From UBA1227 sp964539045 (GTDB lineage: Bacteria; Bacillota; Clostridia; Oscillospirales; Acutalibacteraceae), in assembly GCA_964539045.1 (NCBI GenBank), contig CAZIHW010000095.1, positions 1 to 15,502 of the forward strand: DNA of 15,502 bases, read 5' to 3'. The position numbers and the translations under genes are program-made. The notes below the pieces were generated by a model. The model ran no database searches and was not told the origin of the DNA. It saw only the letters and a program-made list of their open reading frames with translations. Shown one piece after another: positions 7,137-15,184 of this stretch; positions within the stretch are counted from its first letter, which is position 1, and each line of letters begins with the position of its first letter.

Positions 7137-9200
7137 TTAATCATAATACTTCTCACGGTGTTTCTTTTTTGCATAAGCATAGACACCGTAAGCTGTTACC
7201 AAAACAGCGAATGATATGAGACCCACATAGACAGATATATTTCTGTCGCCCTCTATTTTAAGGTCAGACCAATAGTTTGACATAAGAGCCTGTGTTTCAG
7301 AGGGTAAGTTGTGGAAATACTCATACTTTTCAAGTAACGCCTCATCCGGATACAGCACTTCCGAATCGCGCAAGCTATAGTCTTCGGACTGAGTCACCGC
7401 CGTATGAGGAGTTGCATAACAAATCCACTCCGCATTTTCCAGGGCTACTTCCGGTTCATTTAAGAAGTTGATATACAGCTCTGCGGCAGTTTTGTTCTGG
7501 CATGTACTCGGAATACATATCGAGTCAACAAATATATTCGCGCCCTCTTTCGGAAAGGCAATCTTCAAATCGGGATTGTTATCCGCCATAGTGAGAAAGT
7601 CTCCGGCATAATAAGGCGCCAATGCGGCCGCACCGCTTTCCATTATATTGAAGATCTCGTCCATTACATAAGCCCTGACAACAGGTTTTTGCATAAGGAG
7701 GGTATCATAAGCTAAAGCCCACTCATCAGCATCGGTTGTATTCAAATTAACTCCGTTCAGCGACTGAGCTATAGCAAATGCATCTCTGGGATTGTTAAAC
7801 ATAAGGATTTGTCCGGCATACTTTTCATCCCAAAGAATTTTCCAGGAGTCCGGCTTCTCATCTACAAGCTTTTCATTGTAGATCAAAGCCACAAATCCAT
7901 AGGTATACGGAACCGTATACTCGTTTTTCGGATCGAAATACAAATCCTTATAGTCATCATCTATATACTTATAATTCGGTATGTTGCCGTAATTAAGCTT
8001 TAGCAACATATCCTCATTTCTGAGCCTGTCTATCATATAATCGGACGGAATTATAACATCATATGCGGCACCGCCGCTTTTAAGTTTCGCATACATATCT
8101 TCGTTGGAAGCAAAATTCGTATAATTAACATCGATACCGGTCAGTTCTTCAAAATATGCATTAATATTCATTGAACCCTCAGCACCGTCAGATATATATT
8201 CTCCCCAGTTATAAACGTTCAATGTAGTTCCGCCAAGACCGTTCGCCTTAGAAAAGCTCTTATAATACTCCTCATCAACAGCATCGATAGCATGCGATGT
8301 AATTTGAGTCGAAAAAGCTATAACCAATACAGCGACAACCGTAAGTACAGCTTTAACACTTGCTCTACCCTCCGAATTTTTAAGAGTACGCCTTTTTATC
8401 TTCTTTCTGTTCTCCTCTTCACCGAAATAGTTAGATAAAAGAAGAAGGGCAAGGATAACCACAAATATAATTGTGGAAAGAGCATACATATCCGGTGTTA
8501 CACGTTTCTTTGTCATGGAGTAAATACGTATAGGCAAAGTCTGGAACTCAGGTCCCGATACGAAATACGATATAACGAAGTCGTCGAGCGACAAAGTAAA
8601 TGCCATAATAAATCCGGAGAATATGCTCGTGGATATATAAGGCAATGTAACTTTAAAAAAGGCCTGTACCGGTGTACAACCGAGATCCATTGCAGCTTCG
8701 GTGAGATACTTGTCCATAGACTTGAGCCTTGGCAATATGTTGAGAACAACATACGGAAGCTGGAATGTTATATGAGCTATAAGTAAGGTTGAAAAACCGA
8801 GTATACCGCTTATTCCGAGTGCGCTTCCCACAAATACGAACAAAAGCATCATAGAGATACCTGTTACGATATCGGGATTCATCATCGGTATATTGGTAGT
8901 TGTCATGAGAGCTTTCTTATAATACTTGCTCCTTGAGTAGTTGATGCCCACCGCGGCAACGGTACCGAGCACGGTAGATACAACAGAGGAGATGACAGCA
9001 AGCACTACAGTATTCTTCAAAGCGGCAATGGTCTCTGCATCTCTAAGCAATTCTCCATACCACTTTATTGAAAATCCGGTCAGAACCGATGTTGAATTTG
9101 AGGCGTTGAAAGAATAAACGCCCAAAACTAAAATCGGCACATAAAGAATCATAAAAATAATGATGAGGTATGTTTTTTGTAAAGCATTTAAGTTTTTCAA
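7137..9200 (-). CDS. potCD: Spermidine/putrescine ABC transporter permease PotC fused to binding protein PotD
   Basis: One 687-residue protein combining two subunits. Residues 1-262 are PotC: six membrane segments and the coupling loop EAAMDLGCTPVQAFFKVTLP (168-187). A basic linker (KKIKRRTLK, 266-274) leads to an extra membrane segment (about 283-300), then a PotD-like binding domain (about 325-650). The latter has LNVYNWGEYIS (327-337), PSDYMIDRL (385-393) and PKEGANIFVDS (550-560); Asp559 aligns with the polyamine-contacting Asp257 of E. coli PotD, while the neighbouring Trp255 position is aliphatic or Phe here. A final membrane segment (about 656-677) ends in a basic tail (KKKHREKYYD). 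Positive-inside rules place the PotD domain outside, tethered at both ends. The start is TTG (9198-9200), with GGGAGG (9210-9215) 9 bases upstream, overlapping the potB stop as TTGA. No free potD gene is present, so the fusion should supply both functions. Confidence 0.93.
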   Translation of the reverse strand: MKNLNALQKTYLIIIFMILYVPILVLGVYSFNASNSTSVLTGFSIKWYGELLRDAETIAALKNTVVLAVISSVVSTVLGTVAAVGINYSRSKYYKKALMTTTNIPMMNPDIVTGISMMLLFVFVGSALGISGILGFSTLLIAHITFQLPYVVLNILPRLKSMDKYLTEAAMDLGCTPVQAFFKVTLPYISTSIFSGFIMAFTLSLDDFVISYFVSGPEFQTLPIRIYSMTKKRVTPDMYALSTIIFVVILALLLLSNYFGEEENRKKIKRRTLKNSEGRASVKAVLTVVAVLVIAFSTQITSHAIDAVDEEYYKSFSKANGLGGTTLNVYNWGEYISDGAEGSMNINAYFEELTGIDVNYTNFASNEDMYAKLKSGGAAYDVIIPSDYMIDRLRNEDMLLKLNYGNIPNYKYIDDDYKDLYFDPKNEYTVPYTYGFVALIYNEKLVDEKPDSWKILWDEKYAGQILMFNNPRDAFAIAQSLNGVNLNTTDADEWALAYDTLLMQKPVVRAYVMDEIFNIMESGAAALAPYYAGDFLTMADNNPDLKIAFPKEGANIFVDSICIPSTCQNKTAAELYINFLNEPEVALENAEWICYATPHTAVTQSEDYSLRDSEVLYPDEALLEKYEYFHNLPSETQALMSNYWSDLKIEGDRNISVYVGLISFAVLVTAYGVYAYAKKKHREKYYD

Positions 9201-10027
9201 AGCACAATACCTCCCTCTTCACTGTCACCGAAATGATTCATCACAGCAAGACAAATAACTATAAGAACCATAAGAAGCAAAGATATAGATGCTCCCAGGT
9301 TATAGTTATATGCTGTCTGGAACTGTGTTTCGATAACGTCGCCTATAAGGGTGTATTTTCCTCCGCCGAGTTTCTGAGATATGTAGAATGTAGAAACGGA
9401 CGGAACAAAAACCATTGTGATACCCGATACTATACCGGACTTTGTGAGCGGAATTATAACGTTTTTGAGCGTTAAAAATCCATTTGCTCCTAAATCATGA
9501 GCAGCTTCTATCAGTCGATTATCAAGTTTTTGCATGCTGGTATAAAGGGGTAAAACCATGAAAGGCAAATAGTTATAAACCATGCCGAAAATTACCGCAC
9601 CTGATGTGTTGATAAGATGAATCGGATTCAGCCCGATACTCTGTAAGATATTGTTAATGATACCGGTATCCTCCAACAGAACCATTATGGAATAAGTTCT
9701 AAGGAGGAAGTTCATCCACATCGGGAGCATTATAAGCATAACAAAAAGCTTCTGTGTTCCGACTTTTGCTTTTGTAAATATATAAGCAAGCGGATAAGCT
9801 ATGATAAGACAAATGGCCGTTGCCACTATGCCAAACCATATTGAACGCAGTATGGTATCCGTGTAATGAGACAGTCCCTGTAGGTTATCAAAAGTAAAAC
9901 TACCCGAACCATCTGTAAACGCATAGTAGGCAACTATAGCCAATGGAATCAGAATGAACAGTATCATAAACAACGCATAAGGCGCTGTATATAAATTGTA
10001 CATTTTTGCAGTTTTGATTTTTTTCAT
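9197..10027 (-). CDS. potB: Spermidine/putrescine ABC transporter permease PotB
   Basis: Inner-membrane permease of the polyamine importer, 276 residues, usual length. It has an N-terminal membrane segment (about 14-36), then five more, with the coupling loop EAAHDLGANGFLTLKNVIIP (174-193), typical of PotB/PotH, and the motifs FVMLIMLPMWMNFLLRTYS (95-113) and PSVSTFYIS (209-217). It pairs with the PotC half of the downstream fusion. The stop overlaps the TTG start of the fusion gene by 4 bases (TTGA), and the start lies 28 bases after the potA stop. The ribosome site before the ATG (10025-10027) is weak. Substrate choice between spermidine and putrescine cannot be told. Confidence 0.93.
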   Translation of the reverse strand: MKKIKTAKMYNLYTAPYALFMILFILIPLAIVAYYAFTDGSGSFTFDNLQGLSHYTDTILRSIWFGIVATAICLIIAYPLAYIFTKAKVGTQKLFVMLIMLPMWMNFLLRTYSIMVLLEDTGIINNILQSIGLNPIHLINTSGAVIFGMVYNYLPFMVLPLYTSMQKLDNRLIEAAHDLGANGFLTLKNVIIPLTKSGIVSGITMVFVPSVSTFYISQKLGGGKYTLIGDVIETQFQTAYNYNLGASISLLLMVLIVICLAVMNHFGDSEEGGIVL

Positions 10028-10055
10028 TACGTCACACTCATTTATAGGTATTCTT

Positions 10056-11222
10056 TCATTCTTCCTGAGAATTTACAACTTCTAATACTTCGCCGTCCTC
10101 ATCGAGCACGATGTTTGCATCAGAAATGAAATCCATCTCATCAGAGAAACTCGAATAGTCACCATACAGACCTGAATATTTGGATTTCTTCATGATATGT
10201 ATCTCGTCGGGTTTAATCAGAAGACCTATTTTATCGCCTACTGCCGAGTAGTCAGTAGTTTGAACCATCCACTTGAATCCATCTATATCTACGATTATTT
10301 CATAGTGAACGCCCTTAAATGTGACGCTTGTCACTACTCCCGTAATCATGCCGTCCTCTTCCGAACATATATCAACATCTTCAGGACGGACAACAACGTC
10401 GACAAGCTCGTTTTCTTTAAAGCCTTTGTCAACGCACTCAAAAACATGACCTGAAAATTCAACCTTGTAATCTTTCCGCATTACACCGTCAAGTATGTTT
10501 GACTCACCGATAAAATCTGCAACGAAAGCATTTTTCGGTTCGTTATAAATATCAAGGGGCGTACCGATTTGTTGAATCTCGCCCTCATTCATAACAACTA
10601 TGGTATCAGACATAGACAGAGCTTCTTCCTGATCGTGAGTTACATATATAAACGTAATTCCGAGTCTCTCCTGTATATTCTTAAGCTCGACCTGCATGTC
10701 TTTGCGAAGCTTAAGGTCAAGTGCTCCGAGGGGCTCGTCAAGAAGCAATACCCGCGGGTTAACCGCAAGAGCTCTCGCTATGGCAACTCGCTGCTGCTGA
10801 CCGCCTGAGAGCGAATTAACACTTCTGCGGTTAAATCCCTTCAAATCAACCAGTTCCAGCATGTTTTCAACCATTTCTTTTATGTTTTTCTCTTTTATTT
10901 TACGGAGTCGCAAGCCAAATGCGACATTGTCGTAAACGTTCAAATGCGGAAACAATGCATAACGCTGAAAAATAGTATTCACCTGTCGCTCATGTGCAGG
11001 AACACCGTTTATGCATTTTTCTTCAAATATAATCTCGCCTTCATCGGGTTCGGTGAAGCCTGCGATAATTCGCAAGGTTGTTGTCTTTCCGCACCCCGAG
11101 GGACCGAGAAGTGTGATAAATTCTCCGTCACGTATGTAAAGATTCAGGTTTTTCAGCACCTGATTATCTTCAAATGACATAGATATGTTTTTGAGTTCAA
11201 TGATTACGTTTTTCTTTTCCAA
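10056..11222 (-). CDS. potA: Spermidine/putrescine ABC transporter ATPase PotA
   Basis: Cytoplasmic ATPase of the polyamine importer, 388 residues. Walker A GPSGCGKTT (40-48), Q-loop Gln86, signature LSGGQQQR (138-145), Walker B LLLDE (159-163) and H-loop His196 are all intact. The C-terminal part (about 240-345) is the TOBE regulatory domain, with VVVRPEDVDI (277-286). The last 40 or so residues form an acidic tail (DEMDFISDANIVLDEDGE) beyond the usual PotA end. The start codon is TTG (11220-11222), supported by AGAGGAA (11231-11237) 8 bases upstream; no ATG fits the N-terminal strand of the domain. The gene follows the cytidylate-kinase-like gene by 45 bases with no terminator between them. 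Confidence 0.95.
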   Translation of the reverse strand: MEKKNVIIELKNISMSFEDNQVLKNLNLYIRDGEFITLLGPSGCGKTTTLRIIAGFTEPDEGEIIFEEKCINGVPAHERQVNTIFQRYALFPHLNVYDNVAFGLRLRKIKEKNIKEMVENMLELVDLKGFNRRSVNSLSGGQQQRVAIARALAVNPRVLLLDEPLGALDLKLRKDMQVELKNIQERLGITFIYVTHDQEEALSMSDTIVVMNEGEIQQIGTPLDIYNEPKNAFVADFIGESNILDGVMRKDYKVEFSGHVFECVDKGFKENELVDVVVRPEDVDICSEEDGMITGVVTSVTFKGVHYEIIVDIDGFKWMVQTTDYSAVGDKIGLLIKPDEIHIMKKSKYSGLYGDYSSFSDEMDFISDANIVLDEDGEVLEVVNSQEE

Positions 11223-11267
11223 TTATGCACTTCCTCTTTTTTGCAATTTATCCTGACTGCGAATTTA

Positions 11268-11882
11268 TCATTCAAGTACGTCCTTATTCATCCAAAGTTC
11301 CACATACTTGCAAATGAGTTCCGCAGAATTCTCTATACCAAGTTCAGAAGAATTGATGACGAGGTCATAACTTCCTGCCTCTCCCCACTTTGTAGAGCTG
11401 TGATAGTTATGATATCTTCTTCTCTTCCTATCCATCTTCTTCATAAGGTCCGCAGCTTCACGCTCCGTGTAGCCCTCATCTCTTACAAGATGGGTAAGCT
11501 TTGTGTCGTAGTCTCCGGTTATAAAAATTCTTATAAGACCCTTTCTGTCCTTCAATACCTCTTCCGCACAACGACCTACGATAATGAAGGATTCACCGGT
11601 ATCGGCAATATCTCTTTGATATTTGAATACCATTTCAGCCAAAACATCTTCTATAGAGTTTGAATGACCCTTGATACTCCTGGAAGTAAGCGGATTTCTC
11701 CTCTTCTCGTCATAGTCTTTGATAAATTGCGGATCAAATCCATGATTTTCGGCCATCTTATGAAGAAGTACTTTGTCAAGTACGGGAAGGCCGAGTTTCT
11801 TGCCCGCCTTATCGGCAATAAAGTGACCAAGACTTCCGTATTCACGCCCGATGGTTATAATAATTTGACCGTCATATCCCAT
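11268..11882 (-). CDS. Cytidylate-kinase-like family protein
   Basis: A 204-residue protein of the cytidylate-kinase-like family common in Clostridia. Numbered from the start chosen here, it has a phosphate-loop-like ITIGREYGSLGHFIA (9-23), a second motif IIVGRCAEEVL (100-110), and the typical C-terminal signature DRKRRRYHNY...WGEAGSYDLVINSS (151-179). The first motif departs from the usual GSGG (GSLG here) and, as is common in this family, lacks the Lys of a classical P-loop, so kinase activity is uncertain. I chose ATG at 11880-11882 because GAGGTG precedes it at about 6 bases; an in-frame GTG three codons upstream would use up that ribosome site. It lies 21 bases after the ion-transporter gene and 45 bases before potA, apparently in the same transcript. 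Its true substrate or regulatory role is unknown. Confidence 0.85.
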   Translation of the reverse strand: MGYDGQIIITIGREYGSLGHFIADKAGKKLGLPVLDKVLLHKMAENHGFDPQFIKDYDEKRRNPLTSRSIKGHSNSIEDVLAEMVFKYQRDIADTGESFIIVGRCAEEVLKDRKGLIRIFITGDYDTKLTHLVRDEGYTEREAADLMKKMDRKRRRYHNYHSSTKWGEAGSYDLVINSSELGIENSAELICKYVELWMNKDVLE

Positions 11883-11903
11883 TCTTTTCACCTCTTTTTA
11901 GTT

Positions 11904-13274
11904 TTAAATATTTCCGTAACGCATATACAAGCATACCATACTTACAGCAACTGCCAGTATAGTAGCCGGTGCGTTGTACTTACAATATCTTCCCCAATTT
12001 ACCGGATTTCCCGACTTTGCAACAAGGCTCAGTCCCACTACGTTAGCAGAAGCTCCGATAGGAGTCGCGCATCCGCCTATATCTGTACCGAGGGACAAAG
12101 TCCATGCAAGAGTTGAAAGCGGTATCTTTGCAGTTTCAGACATAGAAATTATGACAGGTATCATAGTGGCCGCAAAAGGTATATTGTCAACAAATGCGGA
12201 AGCTATAGCGGATACCCATAAAAGTATAGCTATAATGATGAGTAAATTGCCGCCGCTGAGCTTACTTATAAGCGAAGCTATGACTTCCAGAATTCCCGTT
12301 TCCTCAAGTCCGGATACAACGACGAACAGGCCTACAAAGAAAAGCAGAGTCTTATAATCTACCCTCTTTAAAAGCTCAAATACTTTTTTACTGCCAAAGG
12401 ATGTGGCAGTAAATATCAATGTAATTACGGTTGAAATAATACCTATTGTAGCTACCGAAAGACCCGTTTGTGCGTGTGTTACGAGCAGTATAACTGTTAT
12501 AGCGAATACTACTGAACTTAAAATAAACCCACGTTTATTAGTTATAGCGTCCTCCGGATTCGGATAAACTACATCGTCGGGTAAGTTCTTTTCGCTCTCC
12601 TTCAATTCCTTTCTCATAACAAGATAATAGTAAGGAATTATAAAAGCAAAGCAGATTAAAACAACAAAGCCCGTATTTTCTATAAAATCGAAGAATGTAT
12701 AGCCGAGTGCTGTTCCCACAATGATATTCGGCGGATCTCCGCACATGGTGGCAGAGCCTCCCAAATTGGCGCAGAAAATTTCCGATAATACCATGGGAAC
12801 AGGATCAAATTTCAAAGTCTTTGACAATTCAATAGTCACAGCCGCGAGGAACATTATTACAGTAATACTGTCTATAAACATTGCAAGCAAGCCCGAGATA
12901 AGCATAAAGCAAATGAATAAAGGAACAACTTTATACTTAACCATCTTTGCCAATTTGAGGCAAAGCCAATCAAAGAAACCCGCGAGACCCATTCCTTCTA
13001 CCATCACGGTCATACCCGCAATAAATATAATAGTCTCCCAGTTTATACCGCTTGATCTTTCTGCTCCCCCATACCAAAATCCCAGGGTTCCCAGGCTGTT
13101 CAGGTTCAGGGTTCTGACAATAGCATCCCAGGAATGCATACAGATACCGAATACAAGTATCAGTACGAGTGCTCCTGAAACCAATGTGACAATATGGCGT
13201 TCAATCTTTTCAGACACAATAAATGCAAACATGCATAAGAATATGAGAACTGCGAAAAACTGACTGATTCCCAT
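11904..13274 (-). CDS. ArsB/NhaD/SLC13-type ion transporter
   Basis: A polytopic inner-membrane transporter of 456 residues in the ion transporter superfamily that includes ArsB, NhaD, CitMHS and SLC13 proteins. It has about 11-12 hydrophobic segments in two halves. The first half carries ANLGGSATMCGDPPNIIVG (169-187), which matches the GDPPN motif of P-protein/ArsB/NhaD members; the second carries AFVDNIPFAATM (360-371) and TDIGGCATPIGASANVVG (397-414), the inverted-repeat counterpart. It could export arsenite, exchange Na+ and H+, or import a carboxylate or other anion; the sequence does not decide. No ArsR- or ArsC-like gene is nearby, so arsenic resistance is not favoured. The ATG (13272-13274) follows GGGAG (13282-13286) with a 7-base gap and comes 37 bases after the DUF1294 gene. 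Confidence 0.88.
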   Translation of the reverse strand: MGISQFFAVLIFLCMFAFIVSEKIERHIVTLVSGALVLILVFGICMHSWDAIVRTLNLNSLGTLGFWYGGAERSSGINWETIIFIAGMTVMVEGMGLAGFFDWLCLKLAKMVKYKVVPLFICFMLISGLLAMFIDSITVIMFLAAVTIELSKTLKFDPVPMVLSEIFCANLGGSATMCGDPPNIIVGTALGYTFFDFIENTGFVVLICFAFIIPYYYLVMRKELKESEKNLPDDVVYPNPEDAITNKRGFILSSVVFAITVILLVTHAQTGLSVATIGIISTVITLIFTATSFGSKKVFELLKRVDYKTLLFFVGLFVVVSGLEETGILEVIASLISKLSGGNLLIIIAILLWVSAIASAFVDNIPFAATMIPVIISMSETAKIPLSTLAWTLSLGTDIGGCATPIGASANVVGLSLVAKSGNPVNWGRYCKYNAPATILAVAVSMVCLYMRYGNI

Positions 13275-13311
13275 ACAAACACTCCCTTTTCAAATACATT
13301 TGACGTTGTGT

Positions 13312-13596
13312 TCAAATAAGATTTTCAACAAATAATATTATAACCGCAACGTGAAATATACATATAGCCGGTAAGCCTATCATAAACTTTTTATGAAGTG
13401 TTTTGTGTCGTATGATACGCATAGTAACATACTCCGCAAGAGCGCCCCCAAGGATAGCTACCCCAAACAACGCAGATTCGGGGATTCTCCACAAACCATG
13501 CATTGCTTTAAACTTATCCGCTATTGTTATAATAACCGCCACTATCGACATGGCGGTTATATATATGACTAATCCAATTATAGCTAGATTTTCCAT
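13312..13596 (-). CDS. DUF1294 family small membrane protein
   Basis: A 94-residue membrane protein with three hydrophobic segments (about 4-25, 40-58 and 72-90). The family signature is visible: ADKFKAMHGLWRIPE (26-40), LGGALAE (49-55) and RHKTLHKKF (63-71). The function of the family is unknown. The ATG (13594-13596) lies only 5 bases after the stop of the zinc-ribbon gene, without a strong ribosome site, which suggests translational coupling. Confidence 0.85.
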   Translation of the reverse strand: MENLAIIGLVIYITAMSIVAVIITIADKFKAMHGLWRIPESALFGVAILGGALAEYVTMRIIRHKTLHKKFMIGLPAICIFHVAVIILFVENLI

Positions 13597-13601
13597 ATTT
13601 G

Positions 13602-13889
13602 TTACTTGAGGTCACGAAGGTAAGTGATATTAGCTTCGTTGACCATAGAATAATTGTTTGACTTATCTTTACCGGCTCTCTTTGCTATATCTGAATCTAC
13701 CGAATACAAAGCTTTACACTCAGGGCATATAGCGAAAAGATTGCAGTTATAGTCCATAAGAGAAATGCCGAATATACCTATTCCGTTAGAGGCTTTAAGC
13801 AAATTCATATAAACAGTCTCACCGCAGCGAGGGCATTTGATACTTTCTGTATTTCCGAACTCTTTAATACTGTCGGCCGCAATTTTCAT
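13602..13889 (-). CDS. Small zinc-ribbon protein, unknown function
   Basis: A 95-residue protein with two knuckle-like pairs, CPRC (Cys19, Cys22) and CPEC (Cys55, Cys58), spaced as in a zinc ribbon, and no membrane segment; the rest is not recognised. I chose ATG at 13887-13889 because AGGAGA precedes it with a 7-base gap. An in-frame ATG ten codons upstream (13917-13919) has no ribosome site and would place these bases over the start site itself. It is the first gene of the long minus-strand run, directly behind a near-consensus promoter. It may bind nucleic acid or protein, but that is inference from the fold only. Confidence 0.75.
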   Translation of the reverse strand: MKIAADSIKEFGNTESIKCPRCGETVYMNLLKASNGIGIFGISLMDYNCNLFAICPECKALYSVDSDIAKRAGKDKSNNYSMVNEANITYLRDLK

Positions 13890-13942
13890 AGAAACATCTC
13901 CTATCAATACCAGTCTCATAACATATTAAAAATAATTACATT

Positions 13943-13974
13943 ATAAGGGTATTTTATATTTTCGTAACCCTTAT
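13943..13974. repeat. Inverted repeat over the minus-strand promoter (candidate operator)
   Basis: Perfect 8-bp inverted repeat ATAAGGGT (13943-13950) and ACCCTTAT (13967-13974) with a 16-base AT-rich spacer. One arm abuts the -35 element and enters the spacer; the other covers the predicted transcription start just downstream of the -10. Arm centres are 24 bases apart. It suits a dimeric regulator, but chance is possible in AT-rich DNA. Confidence 0.4.
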
Positions 13975-13979
13975 GTCAA
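13951..13979 (-). promoter_or_regulatory. Sigma-A-type promoter for the zinc-ribbon to PotCD gene run
   Basis: On the minus strand a perfect TTGACA (13974-13979) is followed after exactly 17 bases by TAAAAT (13951-13956, 5 of 6 matches). Predicted start near 13944, about 55 bases before the zinc-ribbon ATG. No comparably good plus-strand promoter for the divergent GHL10-type gene was seen in the same gap. Confidence 0.75.
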
Positions 13980-14017
13980 TAAATTGTTATATCAAAAAAT
14001 ACAAAAACGGAGGAATA

Positions 14018-15154
14018 ATGAAAAAACATATAATAACTATATCAGCAGTGTCTTTTTTTGTGTTGATATGTATCATTTCTTACTTAAACCTGAGCAGCAT
14101 ACCACCCAAGGCGGAAGAAAATCATATATCCGAAAGCATGTCCCAAAAAAGCGGCGCTAAAGATATATCAAATGTTAAAGCAGTATGGCTTTTCTACAAG
14201 GAGATAGCAAGTGAAACAGACGATAAAAAGCTTTATAAATCCAAGATCGAAAGCATATTTAAGGACATCTCCCGGCATGGATATAATGTTGTTTTTGTAC
14301 AGGTCAGAGCTTTTGCAGACGCCTTTTACAAATCAAACTACTTCCCTGCATCAAAGTACTTAAACGGCGGAAACGTCGATTTTGACGCCCTCAAAATCAT
14401 CTGTGATACAGCTGAAAAATACAAGCTGGACGTACACGCCTGGATAAATCCATACCGTGTAAGCTACGACATGAGCACAACCCCAAACGAGCTTATGATA
14501 AAAACCGAAAGCGAGGTTCTCTACAACCCTGCAAACGAAGAGGCACGTAAGCTTATCCTGAACGGTGTAAAAGAGCTGATAGACAGGTATGACATAAAGG
14601 GGATACATATAGACGACTACTTTTATCCCGCCGACATAGCTGATATAGATAACGCTGACTATGAATTATACGTATCAGGCGGCGGATTACTCGATAAAGA
14701 AAGCTGGAGACGCAGCAATGTAAACACTCTGATAAAGTCAATCTATACACTGTTAAAGAATAGAGATCAAAATCTTATTCTTTCCATAAGTCCCGGAGCG
14801 GATATAAAAAAGAACTACTCTTCATACTTTGCAGACGTATATGCATGGTGTGGAAACGACGGATACTGTGATTGGATAATCCCCCAAATATACTTTGGAT
14901 TTGAGAACTCCAATATGCCTTTTATATCCACCCTTAACTCTTGGGAAAATTTGATAAAGAGCAACAAAGTAAAACTTATCCCGGGACTTCCCGCATACAA
15001 GCAAGGTGAACCGGATGAGTTCGCCGGAGACGGTAAAAATGAGTTTGTGGAAAACGATGACGTCATTTCCCGGGAAATAGATGAAATAAAAAAGCGTGAT
15101 ACTTGCCACGGATATGCCATATACTCGTACAGTTATATAGATAGTGTAAAATAA
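14018..15154 (+). CDS. GHL10-family glycoside-hydrolase-like protein (PF02638/DUF187, YngK-like), membrane-anchored
   Basis: A 378-residue protein with an N-terminal signal or anchor segment (about 8-25, no convincing lipobox), a polar linker to about residue 50, then a GHL10 TIM-barrel domain. Family motifs are VQVRAFADAFYKS (95-107), AWINPYRVS (141-149), GIHIDDYFYP (195-204, with the paired Asp typical of this family) and DWIIPQIYFG (285-294). Members are assumed to be extracellular glycan hydrolases, some linked with cell-wall material, but few have been assayed; substrate is unknown. The ATG at 14018-14020 follows GGAGG (14009-14013). An in-frame ATG at 13973 lacks a ribosome site and would put a polar extension before the signal. 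It is divergent from the transporter genes and ends inside a 15-bp tandem repeat. Confidence 0.88.
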   Translation: MKKHIITISAVSFFVLICIISYLNLSSIPPKAEENHISESMSQKSGAKDISNVKAVWLFYKEIASETDDKKLYKSKIESIFKDISRHGYNVVFVQVRAFADAFYKSNYFPASKYLNGGNVDFDALKIICDTAEKYKLDVHAWINPYRVSYDMSTTPNELMIKTESEVLYNPANEEARKLILNGVKELIDRYDIKGIHIDDYFYPADIADIDNADYELYVSGGGLLDKESWRRSNVNTLIKSIYTLLKNRDQNLILSISPGADIKKNYSSYFADVYAWCGNDGYCDWIIPQIYFGFENSNMPFISTLNSWENLIKSNKVKLIPGLPAYKQGEPDEFAGDGKNEFVENDDVISREIDEIKKRDTCHGYAIYSYSYIDSVK

Positions 15155-15184
15155 GACAGTGTAGAATAAGATAGTGTGAAATAA
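15140..15184 (+). repeat. Three 15-bp tandem repeats across the stop codon
   Basis: GATAGTGTAAAATAA (15140-15154), GACAGTGTAGAATAA (15155-15169) and GATAGTGTGAAATAA (15170-15184): three imperfect 15-bp units in direct tandem. As 15 is a multiple of three, each unit encodes D-S-V-K/E-stop in the frame of the GHL10-type gene, so the last codons and the stop are present three times in frame. Confidence 0.92.

Noticed and set aside
7137..9200. PotC-PotD fusion as a sequencing or assembly error
   Set aside because: The frame is continuous through a sensible basic linker and membrane segment, and topology fits the positive-inside rule at each end, so a real fusion is more likely.
12721..13263. 180-codon plus-strand open frame opposite the ion transporter
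   Set aside because: It is a shadow of the transporter gene, with no ribosome site and no recognisable features.
13973..14017. Earlier in-frame ATG adding 15 residues to the GHL10-type protein
   Set aside because: It has no ribosome site, overlaps the opposing promoter, and would bury the signal segment behind a polar extension. The ATG at 14018 has GGAGG before it.
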